NCBI GenBank assembly: GCA_025966335.1
Contig: JAICRS010000152.1
Location: 1-7,384, forward strand
Reading direction: 5' to 3'
Length of the DNA: 7,384 nucleotides
From: Nocardioidaceae bacterium
Lineage (GTDB): Bacteria; Actinomycetota; Actinomycetes; Propionibacteriales; Nocardioidaceae
Shown here: one piece after another, positions 1 through 5,693 of the stretch
Position numbering within the stretch: position 1 is the first letter of the stretch
Layout of the letters: each line of letters begins with the position of its first letter
Notes under the pieces: generated by a model
Seen by the model: only the letters and a program-made list of their open reading frames with translations
Told to the model about the DNA's origin: nothing
Databases searched by the model: none
Made by a program: the position numbers and the translations under genes

Positions 1-934
1 CCACCAGGACGAAGTCGCGGGTGCCCTCGGCGCGCTCCTTGAGCATCGTCTCCAGCTGGGTCACCGAGATCGTCGAGCCGGCCGCGGCGTCCGCAGCCTC
101 GGTCGAGATCGCGCCGCAGAACGCGTCGTAGTCGATCAGCTCGGTGACGGTCGGGTTCTCCCCGCAGATCGCGCAGTTGGGGTCCTTGCGTACGGCGAGC
201 TTGCGGTACTCCATCTCCAGGGCGTCGTAGATCATCAGCTTGCCCAGCAAGGGGTCACCGATGCCGGTGAGGAGCTTGATCGCCTCGTTGACCTGGATCG
301 AGCCGATCGACGCGCAGAGCACACCGAGCACGCCACCCTCGGCGCAGCTGGGCACCATGCCCGGCGGCGGGGGCTCGGGGTAGAGGCAGCGGTAGCAGGG
401 ACCGTTCTCGGCCCAGAACACCGAGGCCTGGCCGTCGAAGCGGTAGATCGAGCCCCACACGTAGGGCTTGCCGAGCAGCACCGCGGCGTCGTTGACCATG
501 TAGCGCGTGGCGAAGTTGTCGGTGCCGTCGATGATGAGGTCGTACTGCTCGAAGATCCCCATCACGTTGTCGTTCTCGAGGCGCTCGTTGTGGACCACGA
601 CGTTGACCAGCGGGTTGACCTCGAGGATCGACTCCCGGGCCGACTCCGCCTTGAGCTTGCCGATGTCGCTCTGGCCGTGGATCACCTGTCGCTGGAGGTT
701 GGACTCGTCGACCTCGTCGAACTCGACGATGCCCAGCGTGCCGACGCCCGCTGCTGCCAGGTAGAGCAGTGCCGGGCTGCCGAGGCCACCGGCGCCGATG
801 ACCAGCACCCGGGCGTTCTTCAGCCGCTTCTGCCCGGACATCCCGACGTCGGGGATGATCAGGTGCCGGCTGTAGCGGCGAACCTCGTCCGTGGTCAGCT
901 CCGCGGCGGGTTCGACCAGTGGGGGAAGGGACAC
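1..934 (-). CDS. moeZ: MoeZ: ThiF/MoeB-type adenylyltransferase/sulfurtransferase (3' end cut off)
   Basis: The protein adenylates the C-terminal Gly-Gly of ubiquitin-like sulfur carriers. In actinobacteria MoeZ then passes sulfur to them from a C-terminal rhodanese domain, serving molybdopterin, thiamine and CysO-type cysteine synthesis in the cytoplasm. About 311 residues are visible. Residues 19-27 (RRYSRHLII) are the usual MoeB/ThiF opening. The nucleotide-binding loop GAGGLG is at 47-52, SNLQRQ with the conserved Arg is at 78-83, and DGTDN is at 136-140. Zinc ligands appear as CYRC (180-183) and CAIC (254-257). A rhodanese domain starts near residue 288, but its active-site Cys would lie outside the window. 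The start is GTG at 934, preceded by GAGGAG four bases upstream, and it fits the family N-terminus. The gene lies 116 bases downstream of the sortase gene on the same strand with no obvious terminator between, so read-through is possible. The presence of both domains favours MoeZ over MoeB or ThiF. Confidence 0.95.
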   Translation of the reverse strand, partial: MSLPPLVEPAAELTTDEVRRYSRHLIIPDVGMSGQKRLKNARVLVIGAGGLGSPALLYLAAAGVGTLGIVEFDEVDESNLQRQVIHGQSDIGKLKAESARESILEVNPLVNVVVHNERLENDNVMGIFEQYDLIIDGTDNFATRYMVNDAAVLLGKPYVWGSIYRFDGQASVFWAENGPCYRCLYPEPPPPGMVPSCAEGGVLGVLCASIGSIQVNEAIKLLTGIGDPLLGKLMIYDALEMEYRKLAVRKDPNCAICGENPTVTELIDYDAFCGAISTEAADAAAGSTISVTQLETMLKERAEGTRDFVLV

Positions 935-971
935 GACTCTCCTCAGGTGCTTCTCGGGTACATCAGCCCTA

Positions 972-987
972 ACAACGGACCGTTTGT
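972..987. repeat. Imperfect inverted repeat upstream of moeZ
   Basis: ACAACGG and CCGTTTGT form an imperfect dyad around an A, with one extra base in the right arm. It lies 38-53 bases upstream of the moeZ start and could be a protein-binding site in the moeZ promoter or simply chance. I could not place a convincing -35/-10 pair around it. Confidence 0.25.
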
Positions 988-1050
988 CCATGTTCCCCGA
1001 GCGTTGAGGAGCAACCCCGGCCGTCCCGGCATCTGGTACGAAGCGGAGTG

Positions 1051-1791
1051 TCAGCCGGCCACCGGCTCAGCGAACACGACCGCGTTGCTGAGATAGATCT
1101 CCCCGGTCCAGTCCTCGCAGGTGATCAGCACCAGTCGGCCCGGACCGGACTGGCTGAACACCGTCGCCGCATCGCGGGCCAGGGACGCCTTGCGGTAGAT
1201 CGTGACACCGGTGACCTCGTAGTCGATCACGCCCGCCGACGTACGGACGCTGACCTCGGCCCCGGGCTCCAACGTCTCGAGGTCGTCGAAGGCGCCGCCA
1301 CCGGTGGACACGGTGTGCCCGGTGATCAACGCACCGCCCTCGCGGGCACCGGGTGGGGCGCCGCCGGACCACCAGCCCAGCGTCTGCGGGTCCCCCGGCG
1401 GGACGAGCACGCCGTCCGTGGCCGAGATCCCGATCACCGGGGCGTCCACACCGAGCGTCGGAACCACCAGCCGGAGCGGTACGCCGACCGCTTCCGACTG
1501 CGCGGACGGTCCGGGTTCTGGGCCCGGTTCGGGCTCCGGCTCGGTGGTTCGAGAAGGCGCCGGGGGTTCGGCCTCCTCGAACCTGACCGCAGGTTCCACG
1601 CGAAAAGCCGGCAACGCGGGATCAGCCGTGGTCAACCGAGCCTGAGCCCCCGGCCCCCCGGCGGTTTCACCCACCGGAAGGCCAAAGGCCTGCACGAGCG
1701 CGAGTCCCAGACCTATCAGCACGGCTCCGAGCGCGGATCGCCGCAGAACGCGGCGTCCGCGCCCGGAACGTGACTCAGGCCTGGTGGGCAC
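1051..1791 (-). CDS. Class F-type sortase, membrane-anchored transpeptidase
   Basis: Sortases cleave a C-terminal sorting motif on secreted proteins and join the protein to the cell wall or to another protein. This one has 246 residues: a basic N-terminus, one membrane segment at about 19-37, a Pro/Glu-rich linker at about 75-100, and a sortase domain from about 104 to 243. The catalytic His is in ITGHT (H159), and the catalytic Cys is C225 in LVLITCEDW. The pattern PTLGVDAPV...VLVPPGDPQTLGWW near 111-141 is typical of actinobacterial class F (or E/F) enzymes. The usual Arg following the Cys motif is not obvious: the next residues are EDWTGEIYLSNAVVF. The start is GTG at 1791, inside the last codons of the upstream surface-protein gene (17-base overlap). 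There is no clear separate ribosome site, so translational coupling is likely. The pairing suggests that the upstream protein is its substrate. Confidence 0.9.
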   Translation of the reverse strand: MPTRPESRSGRGRRVLRRSALGAVLIGLGLALVQAFGLPVGETAGGPGAQARLTTADPALPAFRVEPAVRFEEAEPPAPSRTTEPEPEPGPEPGPSAQSEAVGVPLRLVVPTLGVDAPVIGISATDGVLVPPGDPQTLGWWSGGAPPGAREGGALITGHTVSTGGGAFDDLETLEPGAEVSVRTSAGVIDYEVTGVTIYRKASLARDAATVFSQSGPGRLVLITCEDWTGEIYLSNAVVFAEPVAG

Positions 1792-3001
1792 CGCGGTTGT
1801 GGCGTCCCATCTGTAGCCATCCGGCAGCCATCATCAGGGCTAGGCCCCCACCGACCAGCATCTTGGCAAGAAGCTCGGTCGACGACGTCGCCGCCGGACC
1901 CCCGGGCAGGCCCGCGTCGACTGCGGTCGGAACAACTTCCGGCGTCTCGTCGATCGGGGGCACAGCGTCAGTTCCCGCGACCTCGCCCGGCGTCGTTGCC
2001 GTCTCGCTCGGGACAATGGTGGAGGCCGTCTCGCTCGGCGTGACGGTGGTGGCGGTCTCGCTCGGGATGACCGTGGCCGTCTCACTGGGCGACACCGTGG
2101 CCGTCTGGCTCGGCGAGACCGTGGCGGTCTGGCTCGGCGAGACCGACGGCGAGGCGGTCGCGCAGTCCTTCGCCGCCGGGATGTCCACCTCGAACGAGAA
2201 GTTCGGGTTGCTCAGCTCGAACGTGGGTCCACTGGGCTGCGCGGTGACGGTTCCGGTGATCGGTCCCCGGTGTATCCCAGCCTCGATCTCCTCGCCGTCC
2301 AGGAAGTACTGGACGCCCCTCGTGCTGCGGATTCGGAGAAAGCCCTCCTCGTCGCACTCCTCCGACTGGTTCACCACCGGATTCACTGCCTCGACGCAGT
2401 GGTCGTTCCGATCAGTCTCACCCTCTTCCTCGTTGGGCAGGCCGTCGACGTCACCCGGCGGGCTTCCCCCGGGCGGGCAGTGCGCGTTCGCCGGCCCACC
2501 GGTCGCGGTGTTGGTGGCCGACGCCGAGTTCGAGGCCGACGCCGAAGTCGAGGCCGACGCCGAAGTCGAAGTCGAGGCCGATGCCGAAGTCGTCGCGGCG
2601 GGCTCCATGCAGCCGTTGTTGTAGATCGCCTGACCTGAGGTCGTCCAGTTCATGCCGGCGAAGGCCTGCCACGAGTTCTTTTCGTTGCCCTGGTCACCAG
2701 CCGGGAACGGCGGGATGATGTCCCCCGGGTGCACGCCCATCCCGTTCTTGTGGCCGTTGTCCTCCGAGATCTGCTTCTTGCTCGGATGAACAGCCGTATA
2801 CGGATTTGAATCGCTGCCCGTTGCGTGACAAACCGTGATCTTGTGGTCACTGGACGCCGTCGCCGTGGCCGTCCCTGTGGCCGCCAACAGCACGAGACCG
2901 CTGGTCATGGCTACGGCACCGACTGAGGCCAGCACCGCCGTGACTCGCGTCCGGATGCTCCGGGGACGCGGATGAGACTTTCTGTCGTTCAACGGACCCA
3001 C
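1775..3001 (-). CDS. Secreted cell-surface protein with C-terminal sorting-like signal, probable sortase substrate
   Basis: No specific function is recognised. The 408-residue product has a signal peptide: an Arg-rich n-region at 7-19, a hydrophobic core at about 20-42, and cleavage near ATATAS at 45-50. Next comes a Cys-containing domain (about 52-131) with VCHATG, GHKNG, HPGDIIPPF, GMNWT and NNGC motifs, a pattern I associate with uncharacterised actinobacterial wall proteins. A Ser/Ala/Thr hinge covers 137-168. A second beta-type domain with paired Cys (C202, C216, C280) spans about 175-281. A stalk of PSQTATV/PSETATV units covers 284-337. The C-terminus has LPGGP (365-369), a hydrophobic stretch at about 376-397, and a tail with R400 and R403. 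This is the layout of a sorting signal, but LPGGP is not canonical LPXTG. The start is GTG at 3001 with AGG six bases upstream; an in-frame TTG four codons in (2989) is an alternative. The gene overlaps the sortase gene by 17 bases, so the two are probably one operon. Confidence 0.85.
   Translation of the reverse strand: MGPLNDRKSHPRPRSIRTRVTAVLASVGAVAMTSGLVLLAATGTATATASSDHKITVCHATGSDSNPYTAVHPSKKQISEDNGHKNGMGVHPGDIIPPFPAGDQGNEKNSWQAFAGMNWTTSGQAIYNNGCMEPAATTSASASTSTSASASTSASASNSASATNTATGGPANAHCPPGGSPPGDVDGLPNEEEGETDRNDHCVEAVNPVVNQSEECDEEGFLRIRSTRGVQYFLDGEEIEAGIHRGPITGTVTAQPSGPTFELSNPNFSFEVDIPAAKDCATASPSVSPSQTATVSPSQTATVSPSETATVIPSETATTVTPSETASTIVPSETATTPGEVAGTDAVPPIDETPEVVPTAVDAGLPGGPAATSSTELLAKMLVGGGLALMMAAGWLQMGRHNRGAHQA
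2001..2149 (-). repeat. In-frame tandem repeat encoding the PSETATV stalk
   Basis: Six tandem units lie at 2001, 2028, 2055, 2079, 2103 and 2127. The first two are 27 bases and the others 24 (the last 23). On the plus strand each starts GTCT(C/G)(G/A)CT(C/G)GG. The two units nearest the 5' end of the gene (2103-2149) are almost identical, which suggests recent duplication. Every length change is a multiple of three, so the frame is kept. The encoded Thr/Ser/Pro-rich segment is a typical wall-spanning stalk. Confidence 0.85.
2514..2591 (-). repeat. 18-base in-frame tandem repeat encoding a Ser/Ala/Thr hinge
   Basis: Four 18-base units with plus-strand consensus GAGGCCGACGCCGAAGTC lie at 2514, 2532, 2550 and 2574, with an extra 6-base half-copy at 2568-2573. 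They encode alternating Ser/Ala/Thr residues (about 137-163) joining two globular domains. Such repeats can change length by slippage without breaking the frame. Confidence 0.8.
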
Positions 3002-3034
3002 CCCAAACCTGTTTGCTAGGGACGGGTAGCGCGA

Positions 3035-3046
3035 GCGAAGGTTCGC
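3035..3046. repeat. Perfect 12-base dyad in the 5' leader of the surface-protein gene
   Basis: GCGAA-GG-TTCGC lies 34-45 bases upstream of the GTG start of the surface-protein gene. It could be an operator, or in RNA a weak hairpin near the leader. Its short length makes chance possible. Confidence 0.3.
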
Positions 3047-3065
3047 GTGAAGCGCCGTCGTCAGA

Positions 3066-3081
3066 ACCGGGTATGCCCGGT
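3066..3081. repeat. 16-base inverted repeat with CCGGGCAT core
   Basis: ACCGGG and CCCGGT flank the four bases TATG. The minus strand of this site reads ACCGGGCAT, the same nine bases found on the plus strand at 3359-3367. It is one of four copies of CCGGGCAT in this intergenic region and a candidate operator. Confidence 0.35.
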
Positions 3082-3288
3082 CACTACTGCGACGACGGCC
3101 TCTCGCGTGGCCCCCCGGCCAAGCCCCCGAAACCTAGACCTTCCTTGGTTTCTTTACTTCACTCCCCACCCGTCACTGTCCTATCGCGGCGTCCCGGAAG
3201 CAAGTAAAAACTGCGACCGGATCCGAACGTCCTTTTTGGCGCTGATGCCCGGCAAAACAAGGGCTTGCGGCGGCATGCCCGGAGCACG

Positions 3289-3316
3289 TTGCCGAAGCTG
3301 TACAAGATGGGATATT
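3289..3316 (+). promoter_or_regulatory. Candidate housekeeping-type promoter for tetR
   Basis: TTGCCG (3289-3294) and GATATT (3311-3316) are 16 bases apart and each match four of six consensus bases. The element overlaps a TGCCGAA/TTCGGCA dyad (3290-3321), so a bound regulator could block it. Transcription would start near 3323, leaving a leader of about 140 bases before tetR. This is a consensus match only. Confidence 0.3.
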
Positions 3317-3462
3317 CGGCACACAAACAGCGTTCAGGCACCCCGGCCGAGTGTTCGCACCGGGCATGACAGACGTCCTCCATCGTGGTCGCCTCACCGG
3401 GGGACCGCTACCGCGGAGTAGTCTTCTCGCGACCATCAGGGGCGGCATCGGAAGGCTCAAGA

Positions 3463-4092
3463 GTGACGACGAGGGACGACGAGAAGCCTCGGGGCGGGCG
3501 GATGCCGCGCACAGCACGGCGCGCGCAGCTCCTGGAGTCTGCCCTCGAGGTGTTCGTCGCCCAGGGCTACCACGCCGCAGCCATGGACGACATCGCTGAA
3601 CGCGCGGGCGTGTCCAAGCCGGTGCTCTACCAACACTTTCCGGGAAAGCTCGAGCTGTACCTCGCGCTCCTGGACCAGTCCTGCGACACGATCATCGACG
3701 CCACCCGGGTAGCGCTGGAGTCCACCGACGACAACAAGCAGCGGGTCGCGGCGACCATGCAGGTGTTCTACGACTACGTCGCCAACGCGCACGGAGCGTT
3801 CCGCCTGGTCTTCGAGTCCGACCTGACCAACGAGCCGGCCGTGCGCGAGCGGGTCGACCGGGTCACCCGCGAGTGCGCGGACAACATCGCCACCGTGATC
3901 CACGAGGACACCGGCCTGCCCGACGAGCAGGCGCGGCTGCTCGCGGTCTCCCTGGTCGGGATGGCGCAGGTGAGCGCGAGGTTCTGGCTCGACGACCCGC
4001 GCGGGATCGCCCTGCGCGACGCCGCCCTGCTCGTGTCCAGCCTCGCCTGGCGCGGGATCCGCGGTTTCCCGCGCGCCGACGACCCAACCTGA
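3463..4092 (+). CDS. TetR/AcrR-family transcriptional regulator (Rv3208-like)
   Basis: The product is a 209-residue one-component repressor-type protein. An N-terminal helix-turn-helix spans about 19-65 and includes QLLESALEVFVAQGYHAA, then MDDIAERAGVSKPVLYQHFPGKLEL, the canonical TetR DNA-binding pattern. The rest is an all-helical ligand/dimer domain (about 70-205) whose ligand cannot be read from sequence. The start chosen is GTG at 3463 because GGAAGG lies seven bases upstream. An in-frame ATG at 3502 would remove only 13 residues of a disordered basic lead. Similarity to mycobacterial Rv3208, as I recall it, extends through the C-terminal half, for example FRLVFESDL and LVGMAQVSARFWLDD. 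The next gene on the same strand encodes DUF3107, as in mycobacteria. Autoregulation through the upstream dyads is plausible but unproven. Confidence 0.92.
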   Translation: MTTRDDEKPRGGRMPRTARRAQLLESALEVFVAQGYHAAAMDDIAERAGVSKPVLYQHFPGKLELYLALLDQSCDTIIDATRVALESTDDNKQRVAATMQVFYDYVANAHGAFRLVFESDLTNEPAVRERVDRVTRECADNIATVIHEDTGLPDEQARLLAVSLVGMAQVSARFWLDDPRGIALRDAALLVSSLAWRGIRGFPRADDPT

Positions 4093-4095
4093 GTT

Positions 4096-4105
4096 GCCGT
4101 ACGGC
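4096..4105. promoter_or_regulatory. Short perfect palindrome just after tetR
   Basis: GCCGTACGGC lies immediately after the tetR stop codon and about 95 bases before the DUF3107 start. A second small dyad, CGGGTG-CATC-CACCCG, follows at 4119-4134. Either could be an operator or a weak RNA hairpin between tetR and the next gene. No promoter pair is convincing here. Confidence 0.25.
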
Positions 4106-4186
4106 GCTAGTGTCACCACGGGTGCATCCACCCGGAACGAAAGCACACCAACCACCTGCCGGACAGCACGTCGGGCAACGGTCATG

Positions 4187-4192
4187 AGGAGG
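4187..4192 (+). promoter_or_regulatory. Strong ribosome binding site of the DUF3107 gene
   Basis: AGGAGG lies seven bases before the ATG at 4200. It is nearly the perfect anti-16S complement and fixes the start of the small protein. It overlaps GGAGG-T-CCTCC (4188-4198), a dyad too tight to form a normal hairpin. Confidence 0.85.
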
Positions 4193-4199
4193 TCCTCCG

Positions 4200-4424
4200 A
4201 TGGAGGTCAAGATCGGCGTTCAGAACGCGAACCGCGAGTTGGTCATCGACTCCGACCAGTCCGGTGCGGACGTCGAAGCCGCCGTCACCAAGGCCCTGTC
4301 CGGTGACGGGGGGCTCCTCGTCCTCGCCGACGCCAAGGGCCGCAAGGTGCTGGTTCCGACCGACAAGCTCGCCTACGTCGAGGTCGGCTCCCCGGCTTCC
4401 GGGCAGGTCGGCTTCCGCTCCTGA
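4200..4424 (+). CDS. DUF3107 family small protein (Rv3208A/TB9.4-like)
   Basis: The product is a 74-residue cytoplasmic protein with no signal peptide or membrane segment. The N-terminus MEVKIGVQNANRELVID and the later KVLVPTDKLAYVEVG match the pattern of DUF3107, whose mycobacterial member Rv3208A (TB9.4) is known as a T-cell antigen. Its biochemical role is not known to me. The alternating hydrophobic residues suggest a small alpha/beta fold with strands at 2-6, 13-16, 38-43, 47-51 and 57-61. The ATG at 4200 is supported by AGGAGG seven bases upstream. The gene follows tetR with a 107-base gap, long enough to carry its own promoter. It is slightly shorter than the roughly 90-residue mycobacterial form, lacking the low-complexity tail. 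The tetR-DUF3107 adjacency is conserved in actinobacteria, which suggests a functional link. Confidence 0.9.
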   Translation: MEVKIGVQNANRELVIDSDQSGADVEAAVTKALSGDGGLLVLADAKGRKVLVPTDKLAYVEVGSPASGQVGFRS

Positions 4425-4462
4425 TCCGACCTGCACCGCCGCCGTTTTGTTACGTTCCAAAG

Positions 4463-4488
4463 GGTTAGGAGCGTGTCGAAGCGGGTAC
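4463..4488 (+). promoter_or_regulatory. SigB/SigF-type general stress promoter
   Basis: GGTTA (4463-4467) and GGGTAC (4483-4488) are separated by 15 bases. The actinobacterial SigB/SigF consensus is G(G)TTT, 14-17 bases, then GGGTA(C/T), so the -10 is a perfect match and the -35 lacks only the last T. Predicted transcription start is near 4495, giving a leader of about 48 bases to the ATG at 4543. The downstream gene belongs to a stress-linked membrane family, which agrees. A less perfect GTTTT (4444-4448) and GGGTT (4462-4466) pair lies just upstream. Confidence 0.7.
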
Positions 4489-4542
4489 TTCCTCTAGCCG
4501 GAGCGCACAGGAGCGTTCCGGACGATCGAGGAAGGTGCACTA

Positions 4543-4815
4543 ATGGAGATCATCGGAGTAATCATCGCCGGCATCATCATCGGTTTGCTCGGCAAGTTCG
4601 TGGCTCCCGGCGACAAGGACAACATCCCGATCTGGCTCACGATTCTGTGCGGTATCGGCGGAGTCATCATCGGCTGGTTCATCTACTCGGCGTTCGGCGG
4701 CACCGGCGAGACTGACGGTGTCGACTGGGTGCGCTGGATCGTCGCCATCATCACCGCGGCAGTCCTGGTGATGATCGCGTCCACGCTGACGGGCAAGAAC
4801 AAGGTCAAGACCTGA
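4543..4815 (+). CDS. GlsB/YeaQ/YmgE family stress-response membrane protein
   Basis: The product is a 90-residue integral membrane protein of the transglycosylase-associated (Tag) family. Three hydrophobic segments are visible at about 3-20, 31-50 and 63-82, separated by the hydrophilic loops APGDKDN (21-27) and GGTGETDGVDW (52-62). The second segment carries the Gly-rich GIGGVIIGW pattern typical of the family. The C-terminus is short and basic (GKNKVKT). Family members are induced by stress, and their molecular role is unclear. The ATG at 4543 has GAGGAAGG ending seven bases upstream. A SigB/SigF-type promoter at 4463-4488 suggests control by the general stress response. The gene occupies the position of Rv3209 in M. 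tuberculosis but is not recognisably the same protein. Confidence 0.92.
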   Translation: MEIIGVIIAGIIIGLLGKFVAPGDKDNIPIWLTILCGIGGVIIGWFIYSAFGGTGETDGVDWVRWIVAIITAAVLVMIASTLTGKNKVKT

Positions 4816-4835
4816 CCGTCTGAGTTCACTGAACA

Positions 4836-4868
4836 GGAGGAGCCCCGGCCGCTGGTCGGGGCTCCTCC
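4836..4868. terminator. Strong hairpin between convergent genes
   Basis: A 15-base-pair stem (4836-4850 with 4854-4868, one G-U pair) closes on a three-base loop. It follows the small membrane protein gene by 20 bases and lies 42 bases past the end of the ferritin-like gene on the other strand. There is no T run on either side, which is common for GC-rich actinobacterial terminators. It could serve both directions. A small GTTCA-C-TGAAC dyad precedes it at 4824-4834. Confidence 0.8.
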
Positions 4869-4910
4869 CGTTCCGGGTGGAATCGCCACGTGCGCCGTAC
4901 GACCGGACGC

Positions 4911-5636
4911 TCAGGACGCGAGGCCGAGCTGCTCCATCCGCTTCGCGTGGTTCTCGGTCAGCCGGGTGAACATCCGGCCGATCGCGGCCAGGTCCATCCC
5001 GGGTCGGTCCACCCCGCCGGCGAGCAGCGCCGACAGGGCGTCACGCTCGGCCGCCACCCGCTGCGCCTGCGACAGCGCCTCCCCCATCAGTCGGCGGCCC
5101 CACAGCGCCAGCCGGCCACCGACCCGGTGGTCGGCCTCGATAGCCCTGCGGACCCGGTCCACGACGAACTCGGACTGGCCGGCGTCCTCCAGGCTGTCGA
5201 TGATCAGGGTGCGGGTGTCCGCGTCGACGAACGCGGCGATCTCGCGGTAGAAGTCCGCGGACAGCCCCTCCCCGACGTACGCCTTGATCAGCCCCTCCAG
5301 CCAGTCGCTCGGAGCGGTCCGGGCATGGAACGCCTCGAACGGCTTCTGGAACGGCTCCATCGCGGCGAACGGGTCCACCCCGAGCTCGCGCAGCCGCTCC
5401 CGCAGCGCGCAGAAGTGACCGAACTCGGTCGATGCCATCCCGGCGAGCTCGGTCTTGTCCTCGAGCCCCGGTGCCATCTTCGCGTCCTCGGCGAGCCGTT
5501 CGAACGCGGCGATCTCGCCGTACGCGATGGCGCCCAGCAGGTCCACGACCGCGGCGCGGTAGGTGGGGTCCTGGAACGCCACCGGGACCTCCCCGGTCAC
5601 CGGCGCTGGACCGGGCTCAAGCGGCATGTCGGTCAT
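4911..5636 (-). CDS. Ferritin-like fold (MiaE-like) protein, Rv3210c-like
   Basis: The product is a 241-residue, mostly helical cytoplasmic protein. From about 25 to 190 it shows the helices of a ferritin-like domain. Candidate metal ligands are E41 in AYGEIAAFE, E71 and H74 in STEFGHF, E123 in YVGEGL, and E167 with H170 in IEADHRV, so two ExxH motifs are present. The pattern resembles the MiaE_2-type family of actinobacteria, related to tRNA hydroxylase MiaE. The true substrate is unknown and a tRNA role is inference. The C-terminal part (about 185-241) is a charged helical extension. The start is ATG at 5636 with AAGG seven bases upstream; M4 is an alternative. It is convergent with the stress membrane gene and divergent from rhlE, with about 57 bases between the two starts, so promoters must overlap. 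The same divergent pair is present in M. tuberculosis (Rv3210c/Rv3211). Confidence 0.85.
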   Translation of the reverse strand: MTDMPLEPGPAPVTGEVPVAFQDPTYRAAVVDLLGAIAYGEIAAFERLAEDAKMAPGLEDKTELAGMASTEFGHFCALRERLRELGVDPFAAMEPFQKPFEAFHARTAPSDWLEGLIKAYVGEGLSADFYREIAAFVDADTRTLIIDSLEDAGQSEFVVDRVRRAIEADHRVGGRLALWGRRLMGEALSQAQRVAAERDALSALLAGGVDRPGMDLAAIGRMFTRLTENHAKRMEQLGLAS

Positions 5637-5693
5637 GACCGCACCTTACCGATACCATGGGGATGAAATTACGTAGAGAGAACAGGCAAGATC

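Larger units (their letters stand above)
3002..3462. promoter_or_regulatory. Divergent intergenic region between the surface-protein/sortase operon and tetR
   Basis: No credible gene is seen in these 461 bases on either strand. The region is less GC-rich than its flanks in places (A/T runs near 3150-3160 and 3200-3235), as expected for promoters. It holds a short perfect dyad (3035-3046), an inverted repeat (3066-3081), a GAAACC/GGTTTC dyad (3130-3153), a TGCCGAA/TTCGGCA dyad (3290-3321) and four copies of CCGGGCAT. It must hold promoters for the minus-strand operon and probably for tetR. I compared it mentally with cyclic di-GMP and cyclic di-AMP riboswitches and could not fit either. Confidence 0.6.

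Noticed and set aside
1048..1773. A 241-codon plus-strand open frame opposite the sortase gene
   Set aside because: It mirrors the sortase frame and is Arg/Gly-rich with no recognisable domain, while the minus strand has the His and Cys sortase motifs.
1770..2624. A plus-strand open frame with repeated SLGMTVAVSLGDTV-like units
   Set aside because: The repetition is the complement of the PSETATV stalk repeats in the minus-strand surface-protein gene, which has a signal peptide and sorting-type end.
3047..3421. A 124-codon plus-strand open frame in the divergent region
   Set aside because: It has no ribosome site, its composition is unlike the genuine genes, and it has no recognisable motif.
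3002..3462. A cyclic di-GMP or cyclic di-AMP riboswitch before the surface-protein gene
   Set aside because: Isolated fragments such as GGGACGC on the minus strand occur, but the surrounding conserved parts of either family could not be aligned.
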